Shown one piece after another: positions 1-9,600 of a DNA stretch of 64,000 bases. The number at the start of each line of letters is the position of its first letter. Within the stretch, counting starts at the first letter, position 1. This DNA is from Tritrichomonas musculus (taxonomy: Eukaryota > Parabasalia > Tritrichomonadida > Tritrichomonadidae), in the NCBI GenBank assembly GCA_039105265.1, contig JAPFFF010000019.1, positions 1-64,000 on the forward strand, given 5' to 3'. Below the pieces are notes generated by a model. The model saw only the letters and a list, made by a program, of their open reading frames with translations, was not told the origin of the DNA and ran no database searches. The position numbers and the translations under genes are program-made.

Positions 1-2
1 CA

Positions 3-3000
3 TCAGCTGATGATGACTACTATGAATATCATGAAGTTGACTATGTTAATGTTGAACATGAATGTGATGGTTATGTTTGTTCGCAATTTGTTGATATAGC
101 TCAACGCGTTGCATACTATTATATGATTCAATCCATTCTTTCACTCATGGATGGAGCTGAAAACCTTCACCGCGAAGAGTCTGCATCATATGACGATGAT
201 GATGTTAACGCTATTGAACTAGTTGATGAACCACTTAATAACGCCACACACAGTGAAGAAGTAGTTGAACCCATTGATGAACATGCCAAGTTGATGATTG
301 AATATGTTGATGCTATTGATTTCGTTGACGAACCCATTGATGAACACGCTAAGTTGACGATTGTTAATGTTAATGCTATTGATTTCGTCGATGAATCAGT
401 TGAGTATTGTACTATTGACGTCAAACCATGTGAAGTTACATATGATAGCAATGGTAACATCATCGACATTGAAGTATGTGATTATGAAGTTGAAGATGAT
501 TGTTTTGATGAAGTCGGACAAGATGATGATGGTAATGATGTTAAGTTTGAACTACACAAGGTAGTACGTGAAACAGGCGATGTTATTGACGTTAAACTCT
601 ATGCTGAGTCCAAATACGAACCAGACCTTGAGATTGAAACCTTTGATATTGCTGCTGTTGAAACATATCAATACGATGATGACAACAAACATGCCATCAC
701 TATCATTGAGAAAGGCGGTTCACTTACGTTATACCGTCGTAATTACATAATGCCACCATATGATATTATTGATTTCGATTCAGATGATGATCAGAAGTTA
801 ATCCTAGTTGATGATTACGAAGCCACTACGAATGATGTTGATGTCACCACTGTAAATAATGATGTTGAACACGTAACAGATCTTACCAATGCCGTTATTG
901 AATATACACCATTCACATTCATAGCTACATCCACGATTATTAACACTCTACAAATGATTGATGATGACCAATACAATGATGATGAATTCATTCTTTCACT
1001 TATGGATGCAGCTGAACGCTTGTATGGAGACCACTACTACGATGAAACTAAGTATCAAGATGAGTTGGAACGTATGATGATTGCTGCTAATAATCACGAT
1101 GCATTCGAAGTTAATATTGATAACAACATTGAAACACAACATGCATTCATACAAGTGTTGAGATATATTCGCGATAACAGATCACGCTTTCCCACAGCAA
1201 GTGTATTAAGTTATGATAATGAAGATAGACATATAAAATCCTTTCCAATAAACAATGAGTTAACTATTGATGAAGTAATCGATGGAATACTTGGTAACAT
1301 TACAGTTGAACAGTTCGGTTCTGATACTGATCCAGAAGTTAATGCTGATTACATCCCAGTTAAGTTTGTTGTTACCTTCTATAAGTTAACTAAACGCAAT
1401 GGTAAAACAGTATTTCAAGAGAAGATTAATGGTGAATATGTTGATGTTGCAACAGTTGATTCATTCCGCAACTCATATGATGGTGCATTCTTTCCATACA
1501 TTAACCTCATCCCATCACTTGACTTATCACGTTATCAGATCTTTCACGAGGTCGATGCCAAAAACTATACTGACAACTGCTTCGTATATGCATGCATTCA
1601 GTCAGGTGTATTCACTAAAGATGAGATTGACATGTTACGTGGTATGATACACACACGTTCAGTACCCATCAATATGATACTCAAAATAGCTAGTGAAATG
1701 AAATGCCACTTCATTGTATATCGCATTGATGAATCACGTGATGTTAAACATCAAAAACACTTAAGCATTGACACACATAAGAACAGTAATGTGACTGCTG
1801 ATAGAGTGGTTAGGTTGCTATTATACAAAGACCATTTCATGATTGATAACAATGAGAAGTTGCCAATCACCACCTATTACATTGAACATAGAGATGAACT
1901 CGATGAAAAGCATGCTGACATTCCAGTTGAAAAACGATTTCACATCAGAGGAGTTAATCAAACAGGCTATCCACTTTACACCACTGCTGATTGGACAGGT
2001 AATGATTTCACTAAGGTATTCCGCAAGATGTTTGAATGCAACTGCTTTCGTGAGATTAATCAATGTGAGCAAAACATATTAACAACCTGTGAGTATGACA
2101 ACCATTTGAATGATTACATTGAACTCGACTATGATGAAACGTTATATTGTAAAGAAGAATCATCTAACGCCAAACATATTACACCATGGAAAGCAGTTTA
2201 CTACGCTGACTTTGAAACAGACGTAACTGTATCACCACACCAACCATACTTATGCTGTGTGTACGATGGTGTTAAATGTAAAGAGCCTTACACTGGTGAT
2301 GACATTGCAAAACGATTCTTAAATGATCTACCCAATCACTCATTGATTTACTTCCACAATCTTAAGTATGACGTATGTTTCTTCATCAACGAACCAGGTT
2401 GGAAGGCTAGTGTCATTAAACGTGGTGGTACCATCTTACAAGCAGTCATGAAACAATACATACCCATCAAACAGTGGGATAAAGTCAAACATACATATGT
2501 AACTAAGAACATAACTAAGCGTTTAACATTCCGTGACAGTTACTCACTCATACCAGCGCCGCTATCACAGTTCGGTAACATGTTCAATCTCAATGTACAT
2601 AAAGAAATCATGCCATACAAACTATACACAGCAGCTAACATCAAACGTAAGGTGATATCATTCGATGAATTCAAAGATCAATATCGCAACGAACACATTG
2701 ATGATATGTCAGCATCTGAACTCGATCAAGCTTACTTACAACTACTCATCAATGCTAAAGTAGCTGAGTCATATGATGAAACCACACACATGATTGATAT
2801 TATGAAGTATGCTCAATTCTACTGTGAACATGACTGCATCACACTCGCTAATGGTATACGTAAGTTTGATCATGACCTCAATGAAGTGTTCAAGAAAGCT
2901 AACAACAAATTCCCAGGCATTAACCAGTACATATCAATCAGTGCAATCGGCTACGACTTCGCACGCACATATGGTTGCACTAAAGACTGCTTCACACTAT

Positions 3001-4238
3001 CAGGCAAGCCACAGAACTTCATCCAACGTTGTGTTAGTGGTGGTAGAACAATGACAGCTAACAATGAGAAGCAATATGTTGAAGGTAAGATACAAGACTT
3101 CGATGCAGTCAGCTTATATCCATCAGCTATGCACATCATGCCAGGCATACCAAAGGGTAAACCACAAGTTATACCATCAAACACAACTCACGATCAACTC
3201 ATGTGTTATGATACGTTCTTCATTGAGATCAACATCAAACACATAAAGTGTAAGTCAACTAACCCATATAGGTTTGGTCAGGTATTCATACGCAATGAAG
3301 AAGGCACTAAACTGTTTTGCAACCAACCAGTTGACCACTTCTATATTGACAAGATTGGTTTGATTGATTTGATTGCAGCTTATGATATTGAATATGAATT
3401 CTTACGTGGTTACTACTTCAATGATGGTTTCAATTCATCCATCAACACATTCATTGATACACTATTCGAGTTACGAAAAACATACAAGCGTGAACATAAC
3501 CCACTTGAGAAGACCATCAAGTTGTTACTCAACTCAATCTATGGCAAGTCAATATTAAAGCCAATCACAGATGAAGTCAAGATTATTAACAGAGATGATA
3601 TCATACCATTCATTTATCGCAAATACAACTACATCAAAGAGGTTGTTGACAATGGTGGTAATAAAGTATTCGTTAAGATGATTAAACCAATTAATAAACA
3701 CTACAACCTACCACAGTTTGGTGCATCAGTGTTATCATGGAGTAAACACATCATGAATCAAGTCATGACACTCGCTGAACAGAATGACATAGCAATACAT
3801 TACCAAGATACTGATAGCATGCACTTAAATGAAGATGATGTTGATAAGTTAGCTGCTCTATTCAAAGCAACATATGGTAAAGACTTAATTGGCAGTGATA
3901 TGACACAGTTTCATTGTGACTTCGATGTATTCCCTGGTGCAGTTGGTAAGATACACTCACGTAAGCTCATCGCGTTAGGTAAGAAGTCATATCTTGATAT
4001 ACTCGTTGATGAACATGGTAATGAAGACTATCACATTAGAATGAAATCAATACCAAAGCAATGCATCATTAACAAGTGCAAGCGTATGAACATCACCGTT
4101 GAAGAACTGTATGAACGTATGTATCATGGTGAAGCAATTACATTTGACTTAACTGATGGTTGCAACTGCTTTAGAAAGACAAAATCATTTCAACAAGTTA
4201 CATTACCACAATTTACCAGGACAGTTCAATTCAAGTAA
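3..4238 (+). CDS. polB: Protein-primed family B DNA polymerase of a Maverick/Polinton (5' end outside window)
   Basis: This polymerase replicates the element from a protein primer. Residues are numbered from the first ATG in the window (123; 1,371 aa). Visible motifs are ExoI DFET (D696, E698), ExoII HNLKYD, ExoIII YCEHD, polymerase motif A DAVSLYPS (D994), motif B KLLLNSIYG (K1133) and motif C DTDS (D1229, D1231), so both exonuclease and polymerase sites look intact. The first 280 residues are acidic, with a repeat around DEHAKL and AIDFVDEP. Around residues 475-575 an NCF...A motif (C486) and an LLLYKDHF motif (H571) recall a papain/OTU-like fold; this is inferred. The frame has no stop back to position 3 and the extra codons look equally acidic, so the ATG at 123 is probably internal and the true start lies to the left. 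Confidence 0.95.
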   Translation, partial: SADDDYYEYHEVDYVNVEHECDGYVCSQFVDIAQRVAYYYMIQSILSLMDGAENLHREESASYDDDDVNAIELVDEPLNNATHSEEVVEPIDEHAKLMIEYVDAIDFVDEPIDEHAKLTIVNVNAIDFVDESVEYCTIDVKPCEVTYDSNGNIIDIEVCDYEVEDDCFDEVGQDDDGNDVKFELHKVVRETGDVIDVKLYAESKYEPDLEIETFDIAAVETYQYDDDNKHAITIIEKGGSLTLYRRNYIMPPYDIIDFDSDDDQKLILVDDYEATTNDVDVTTVNNDVEHVTDLTNAVIEYTPFTFIATSTIINTLQMIDDDQYNDDEFILSLMDAAERLYGDHYYDETKYQDELERMMIAANNHDAFEVNIDNNIETQHAFIQVLRYIRDNRSRFPTASVLSYDNEDRHIKSFPINNELTIDEVIDGILGNITVEQFGSDTDPEVNADYIPVKFVVTFYKLTKRNGKTVFQEKINGEYVDVATVDSFRNSYDGAFFPYINLIPSLDLSRYQIFHEVDAKNYTDNCFVYACIQSGVFTKDEIDMLRGMIHTRSVPINMILKIASEMKCHFIVYRIDESRDVKHQKHLSIDTHKNSNVTADRVVRLLLYKDHFMIDNNEKLPITTYYIEHRDELDEKHADIPVEKRFHIRGVNQTGYPLYTTADWTGNDFTKVFRKMFECNCFREINQCEQNILTTCEYDNHLNDYIELDYDETLYCKEESSNAKHITPWKAVYYADFETDVTVSPHQPYLCCVYDGVKCKEPYTGDDIAKRFLNDLPNHSLIYFHNLKYDVCFFINEPGWKASVIKRGGTILQAVMKQYIPIKQWDKVKHTYVTKNITKRLTFRDSYSLIPAPLSQFGNMFNLNVHKEIMPYKLYTAANIKRKVISFDEFKDQYRNEHIDDMSASELDQAYLQLLINAKVAESYDETTHMIDIMKYAQFYCEHDCITLANGIRKFDHDLNEVFKKANNKFPGINQYISISAIGYDFARTYGCTKDCFTLSGKPQNFIQRCVSGGRTMTANNEKQYVEGKIQDFDAVSLYPSAMHIMPGIPKGKPQVIPSNTTHDQLMCYDTFFIEINIKHIKCKSTNPYRFGQVFIRNEEGTKLFCNQPVDHFYIDKIGLIDLIAAYDIEYEFLRGYYFNDGFNSSINTFIDTLFELRKTYKREHNPLEKTIKLLLNSIYGKSILKPITDEVKIINRDDIIPFIYRKYNYIKEVVDNGGNKVFVKMIKPINKHYNLPQFGASVLSWSKHIMNQVMTLAEQNDIAIHYQDTDSMHLNEDDVDKLAALFKATYGKDLIGSDMTQFHCDFDVFPGAVGKIHSRKLIALGKKSYLDILVDEHGNEDYHIRMKSIPKQCIINKCKRMNITVEELYERMYHGEAITFDLTDGCNCFRKTKSFQQVTLPQFTRTVQFK

Positions 4239-4303
4239 CGTTACAGTAATTCAATTAAAACATTGCAATTTATCAATGTAAATTTTTATTCGCATCACAA
4301 ACC

Positions 4304-4756
4304 ATGTCTGTCACTAGCTTCGTTCAAACAATCAAACCAACTAATGATGATAAGTTAATTGTCTATCTTGATAGTAAGATATACCCTATTGATTTTGGCA
4401 TTAGTGTTCGACCATTACTAGTTATTGATGGCAACAGAACCATTGACATGAATGAGTTGATTAACATCTTTGGTAAGGTACCATACATAACTGTACGTGA
4501 GAATCGTTATCGAACAGTATATCGTGATCCAATGCTGTTAACCATTGACTTAACACCAAGACAATTCACATCAACTAATGATGAAACACATACCTATTAC
4601 AAATACTACATTGACAAGTTATGCTTACGTCATGAGTTGAAACGTTATGAATCAATCTATGCCAAAGCAAATGATGCCATCAATGAACGTAGAAGTAAAC
4701 TCAACGAGCAGAACTCAGTTGAAGCATTTAGAATTGCTATTGATGATACAGTTTAA
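4304..4756 (+). CDS. Hypothetical Maverick protein, 150 aa
   Basis: I do not recognise this protein. It is soluble-looking, mixed alpha/beta in character, with a charged helical C-terminal third (roughly residues 105-140) and no signal peptide or membrane segment. It sits 65 bases after polB on the same strand, and its last codons abut the 13/11-bp repeat tract. A T-rich stretch (ATTTTTAT) lies about 20 bases upstream of the ATG, as for several other genes of this element. Base composition and codon use match polB, which supports it being a real gene of the element. Confidence 0.7.
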   Translation: MSVTSFVQTIKPTNDDKLIVYLDSKIYPIDFGISVRPLLVIDGNRTIDMNELINIFGKVPYITVRENRYRTVYRDPMLLTIDLTPRQFTSTNDETHTYYKYYIDKLCLRHELKRYESIYAKANDAINERRSKLNEQNSVEAFRIAIDDTV

Positions 4757-4770
4757 ACGATTCATTTTTG

Positions 4771-5045
4771 GTCATCACTTCAAGTCATCACCAAGTCATC
4801 ACTTCAAGTCATCACTTCAAGTCATCACTTCAAGTCATCACCAAGTCATCACTTCAAGTCATCACCAAGTCATCACCAAGTCATCACTTCAAGTCATCAC
4901 CAAGTCATCACCAAGTCATCACTTCAAGTCATCACCAAGTCATCACTTCAAGTCATCACTTCAAGTCATCACTTCAAGTCATCACTTCAAGTTATCACCA
5001 AGTCATCACTTCAAGTCATCACTTCAAGTCATCACTTCAAGTGAT
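4771..5045 (+). repeat. Minisatellite of mixed 13-bp and 11-bp units
   Basis: About 22 tandem units of two kinds are interspersed without fixed order: CTTCAAGTCATCA (13 bp, about 14 copies) and CCAAGTCATCA (11 bp, about 8 copies). They share the core AAGTCATCA. Two units carry a single substitution and the last is degenerate. The tract begins directly after the stop of the 150-aa gene. Long open frames across it are products of the repeat and are not annotated. A related tract in the opposite orientation lies at 20,836-20,950. Confidence 0.95.
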
Positions 5046-5345
5046 ACACCACACATCATTCAACACGTCATGCAAATGCAAAAACAAAAGTGCAAAAACC
5101 AACCGTCTTCGTGAGTGTGTTATGCATTCGATGAGGAATCAACATACGTACCCGGGATTGTACATCAACCCCTCACAGGAAAGGAACTACACACACTATG
5201 GTTGGGGAACGTGATTTAACACGTTCATTACAAAGATACACCTACCGGTAGATGCTTTCGTGTTACACATATCACAAGCAATGGCTTACCTTAGGTGTTG
5301 ATTCGCTACAGGCTCCATCACAAGTGTGATAAAATAACACGAAAA
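5046..5345. other. Non-coding stretch rich in short dyads
   Basis: No convincing reading frame is present. Several short perfect or near-perfect inverted repeats are visible: AACGTG-N6-CACGTT near 5,208-5,225, CACCTACCGGTAGATG near 5,239-5,254, and ATCACA-AG-TGTGAT near 5,318-5,331. The stretch lies between the minisatellite and a tRNA-like sequence and is clearly less A+T-rich than host intergenic DNA. It could encode a structured RNA or hold a replication or regulatory site; the sequence alone does not decide. Confidence 0.4.
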
Positions 5346-5347
5346 AT

Positions 5348-5421
5348 CGGTACTGCTATGAATCGAACTCATGCCTGCCGCCGAAGCTGGGAGACACGCT
5401 TCATGACTCAACCACTGTACC
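5348..5421 (-). tRNA. tRNA-like sequence with box A and box B, probably degenerate
   Basis: Read on the minus strand, a box A-like stretch (TGGTTGAGTCATG) is followed by a perfect B box (GTTCGATTC). The 5' end GGTACAG pairs with the 3' end CAGTACC as an acceptor stem with one mismatch. Five T residues follow at once (5,346-5,342), fitting a pol III terminator. A CTCCCAG loop could serve as an anticodon loop (CCC, glycine-like), but the anticodon and T stems have mismatches and the D stem is poor. It may be a pseudo-tRNA or a pol III promoter for another small RNA. The perfect palindrome GTCTGGCCAGAC lies just upstream of its 5' end. Confidence 0.35.
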
Positions 5422-5566
5422 ACGTCTGGCCAGACACTAGTTAGTTGCAATATGATATTTAAACCATTCCCACTACATTACATAATGTATATCATTATAA
5501 ACACTTAAAATTTTTTCATTTGTTTTCATATCACATTTCATAATATGATTTTTTATCTCATAGCAA

Positions 5567-5812
5567 ATGTCAAGCATCAACACTGAATTGTTTAACGATA
5601 CAGCTGTAGTTAAATCACTCAAATCAAAGCAGGGTATTGATAACGAACCTAAAAAGCGTGGTCGTAAAAAGCTATATCACACTGATGAAGAACGTATCAA
5701 TGCTAGAAGACAACAACAAAAGCAGTACCGTGAACGTAAAAAGCAAGAGCTCATTGAGTTGCGTGCATTTAAAGCTAGTGTAACAACCAACATTAGCAGT
5801 GATCAAAAATAG
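5567..5812 (+). CDS. Small basic AT-hook/bZIP-like protein
   Basis: This 81-aa protein carries an AT-hook-like KKRGRKK at about residues 29-35. It is followed by a long basic helix (about residues 40-66) of the type EERINARRQQQKQYRERKK, resembling the basic region of bZIP proteins but without a clear leucine zipper. A DNA-binding or DNA-condensing role is inferred. It lies between the tRNA-like sequence and the convergent gene ending at 5,824, with only 11 bases between the two stops. A T-run (ATTTTTTAT) precedes the ATG by about 15 bases. Confidence 0.7.
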   Translation: MSSINTELFNDTAVVKSLKSKQGIDNEPKKRGRKKLYHTDEERINARRQQQKQYRERKKQELIELRAFKASVTTNISSDQK

Positions 5813-5823
5813 ATCAATCATTT

Positions 5824-6582
5824 TTACAGCTTCATCTTAGGTGGATCACATGGGTTGACCTTAATCGTAACAAACATAGGTGACATCAACTTAACTGGCT
5901 GATATTCAAAGTCAACCAACTCCAACTCAATCTGTTTGAATGAATCGATATTAACAACATTTTTAATTGGTTTACCATACGTTTCAAAGTTCTGTATGAT
6001 TGGTAAGCCATAACGAATGATATGATCGATGCTTGCTATCACTGATGGTGTATACTCAACATCACCCAAGTTGGATTGTATAGCTTGACCTTGCTTTGAT
6101 ATCAAGTATAGCTTGTTAGCGTAGTCTATTATCGGAATGTCACATTGTGTTGCTCTACCATTTGCTAACGGCTGGTTAAGTGGCGTGTTATACAATCCTG
6201 TTATCAATGCTATACGATGTGACATTGATTTGATAGTGAAGTTGTCAACATGTGGGGTTAACTTAATGACATTAGTATTGTTATTCAATTGTACATTCAT
6301 AATCGGTTGTCCATTAGCATCATTCACATTAAATAAATCAGGTATATCACTTGGCAATGAATAGTATCTGTCTTCCAAGCTCATTGTGCTGACGTGATGT
6401 GTATGTGCTAAATCATTATCATCCCACTCATATGTTATACTATCATCATGTGATATAATTAACACATTCTTTGTATTGATTGCCGCAACATAATACTCAA
6501 TATATTGACAGTTCCATGGTATTTGTATGTTAGCACGTATGCGATTGTAGTCTGGACCATTGCTCTTCAATGAAAGTATCAT
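5824..6582 (-). CDS. Putative minor capsid (penton-like) protein, 252 aa
   Basis: The start is set at the ATG at 6,582; the longer frame upstream of it begins with GTG and runs through the start region of the divergent gene. The protein is beta-rich with no membrane segment. Its C-terminal pattern (QIELELVDFEYQPVKLM, then MFVTIKV) resembles the last strands of single-jelly-roll minor capsid proteins of Polintons, and the length fits that family. This is inference from pattern, not a firm match; it could be another beta-rich virion protein. It starts 14 bases from the oppositely oriented fibre gene, suggesting shared control. Confidence 0.6.
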   Translation of the reverse strand: MILSLKSNGPDYNRIRANIQIPWNCQYIEYYVAAINTKNVLIISHDDSITYEWDDNDLAHTHHVSTMSLEDRYYSLPSDIPDLFNVNDANGQPIMNVQLNNNTNVIKLTPHVDNFTIKSMSHRIALITGLYNTPLNQPLANGRATQCDIPIIDYANKLYLISKQGQAIQSNLGDVEYTPSVIASIDHIIRYGLPIIQNFETYGKPIKNVVNIDSFKQIELELVDFEYQPVKLMSPMFVTIKVNPCDPPKMKL

Positions 6583-6600
6583 TTTATCAATGGTAAATGA
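6579..6600. promoter_or_regulatory. Symmetric divergent start region
   Basis: The two ATGs at 6,582 (minus) and 6,597 (plus) are separated by 14 bases. On each strand a TCATTT, matching the trichomonad initiator pattern TCA-Py-(T/A), lies so that its A is 16 bases upstream of that strand's ATG. Each initiator-like site overlaps the opposite gene's start codon. The arrangement is seen directly; its use as a promoter is inferred. Confidence 0.45.
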
Positions 6601-9600
6601 TAACACCACTTGCAGCTCAAGCACTATCACTCAATGATAAAGGTTATGATATGAGAATACGTAATGGCGAAGTAAAATTAACACGTTATGGTAAAACAGA
6701 TGATGTACATATCAATTGCATCTATACTAAGAAAGAAATCGATGATGCATTACAATCAATGCAAACAACCATTAAAGACAATACTCAATTCACACTCAAA
6801 GAATCAGATCAGCTTTACCTATACAAACCATCATCAATAAGTCAAACGTCAAAGTACTACGTCATGACATGGAACATCGATCCAGATTACAACATACCAC
6901 TACATACTAACTTCACTTTCATTGATCATCTCTTCAACCATGCATGGTCATTGATATGGGATGGTGATTCATGGACAGGTGATAACGTTGTGAATAACTC
7001 ATATGCTAAGCTATCAACATACGAAAGTAAAAAAGGAAGACCATATATTTATGTACAACACACTGAACGCATTGCGAGATGGTTAAGCAGCTTTGAAGAA
7101 GTGTCATCAGATACTAACTATGCAACAGCACTATGCAAGTACATTCAAAACTGGCGTTTGGTATATGGTGATGGAACTATAATCGAGTTGAATGATTCAA
7201 ACAGTAAAATTACACCAACATCATCATCTCAGATTGATATTAAAGATGTTCCATGTGATATACATTACTTCTCCGTCAAGTTAACAAGCAAAGTATCGAG
7301 TAAGAATTTACTTTATATCATGGCTGACATTGTTATTGACGACTTTACCACACCATTACGATGGGACATGCATCCAGTTACACCAATCGATGCATCATTC
7401 ATTAACACATGGGATGACAGTGTTGTAATTGAATCATTTAGATATGAACGTAGAGTCAGACACTCAAATAAGATAATCGAACCATCAACTAAGAAGAACA
7501 TTAACATATACATTGAGAAAGATTACTTCGAACAACTACCTGAAAACGCAGATGAAAACTACAATCCATTCGATACAATCATCTCACAGCAATTCTATGA
7601 AGTAACACCAGATCCACGTAACTGCACTACATTAACAACAGATCATAACATATTCTCATCCAAAATCATATGGGCTGATAACATCATGACAATGCGACGT
7701 GATCTTAACGTTGTTGGTGGTACACTTGATGTGTTGTCATACGACTACGCTATCTTGAAAGCAATCATCAATTCTATTCAAGAACAGATGAGGTTACAAG
7801 CTAAATACAATAACTATGTCAATGACCTTCAAAAATATATAACTATAACTAAGAATGTATTAAGCATTGTGTCAGGTGCTATTAAAATTGCAACAGCATT
7901 ATCTGAGTTCTCATTTGACAGTGAGAGTATGGCATTAAACACAACTCATACAGAAGACTTTCACTTCCCTGACTTTCCTGGTGGTGGTTCAGGTGGTGGT
8001 GGCGGTGGCAAGTTCCCAGGCATAGATATCGTTGGTCAGTTCTTACTTAAGTATGCAGCTAATGCATTTGGTCAACAGTTTAGCAGATACCTACCATCTC
8101 AAACAGATACACCTGCAGCAACATCATCATTAACTGCAACAGCACTTGTGTTAAGTGCATTAGAATCATTAACTCAAATAGGTAACGCAACTACCACATT
8201 AATTGCAGGTGGACTTACATTCGATCGTATACCAACCATAGTTGATAACACACGAACGATATATCAATCACTACAAACGTTCACTGATTCAATACATGAG
8301 TTGCGACGCAGATGGAGAGAACGAACTAACAACAATACCATTGTCGATCATACAATTACTAACACTGATGAGATGGAGTTAGATGAAGATGATACAAATG
8401 AAGAAGTAAATAATCTTCCATGCGTTAGATTGACTCATGAAACAGTTACCAACACATCAGCTTTTAGTCAACCATTATTCGGTGATCATACCATCGAATC
8501 ATTATCAAACCTATCAATAGATGAACTACTTGATTTGAACACATACGATCCAATTGAAGGTCCGCAAATAGGTGATATCATGGTTAGACGAGTAGGTGAC
8601 AATCGATTTGGCTTGATATATGTAACACGTGTCAATGATAAGGGTGTTAATAAGATAATATACATGAGACGAATTGATAATGAAAGCAGCACGTTAACGT
8701 CACAACAATTAAGCTTACGCACAATGAGAAGTGTTAATACCAACTCAATGTGGAGTGTCAATGACAATGGTACGGTTTATACAGCAGCTCAGATCGAACG
8801 CATGGAACCAGATGAGAGGTATCAATTTGAATCAGCTCATCCAGAGTATATATTCACACGCAACGTTGATAATGAGATGGGTGTTAGCTGGACTGAAGTG
8901 AGGGACATGAATGGTTCCATTCAAGCTGTCATTGATGTGAGAATAGCAGTTAGAACTGATGTTAGCAGTGATGAGATATCAATTCAAAGTCCTGAATCAA
9001 ATATCAGCATTAACTCACACGGCATCAGTATGCAGCAAGGTGCTATCACTGCAACAGGACAGGATAATGTACATGAGTTAGTTGCTAATGAATACAATGT
9101 TGTTGTTTCAAATTATGAACTAGCACCAATCGAAGAGAATTTGACAATACCTAATACAACAATCACACTTGCTGATATTCAGAATATGGATTGGTATGAA
9201 AGATATAGACTCGTTTATGAGATTCTAAATGAAAGCGGTAACATACTTTCATTCGAAGGTAGTAATCTAGATGACAATGAAACGGAATACACTACTGTAT
9301 TATATAACAACAGAGCAATTGGTGTAATTGATTTAAGACATCGTAATCAAGTGTCAATCACTGATAATACAATCACAATCACTAATCCACAAAGCATTTT
9401 CAAACTAACAGATCGTGAATTAGAATGGATAAGACGAGATGAACAACAACAACAAACAATACGTCAAACATTAAGTGGCTTCATATCAAACATCACTGAT
9501 CGAATAGAACGCATCAACAACAACATTGAATGGTTATTAGATCATCCTAATTTAACTGACCGTCTTATCATTGGACGTGGTTCATCCATATTAATTCCAA

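Noticed and set aside
4771-5045. CRISPR array
   Set aside because: The units are contiguous with no unique spacers, and the context is a eukaryotic transposon.
4647-5214. Long open frames across the 13/11-bp repeat tract
   Set aside because: They exist only because repeat units lack stops; they overlap the 150-aa gene or start inside the tract and encode only repeat-derived peptides.
6583-6630. Upstream extension of the 252-aa minor-capsid-like gene
   Set aside because: The extension starts at a GTG and overlaps the divergent gene's start; a eukaryotic ATG at 6,582 is available with an initiator-like site.
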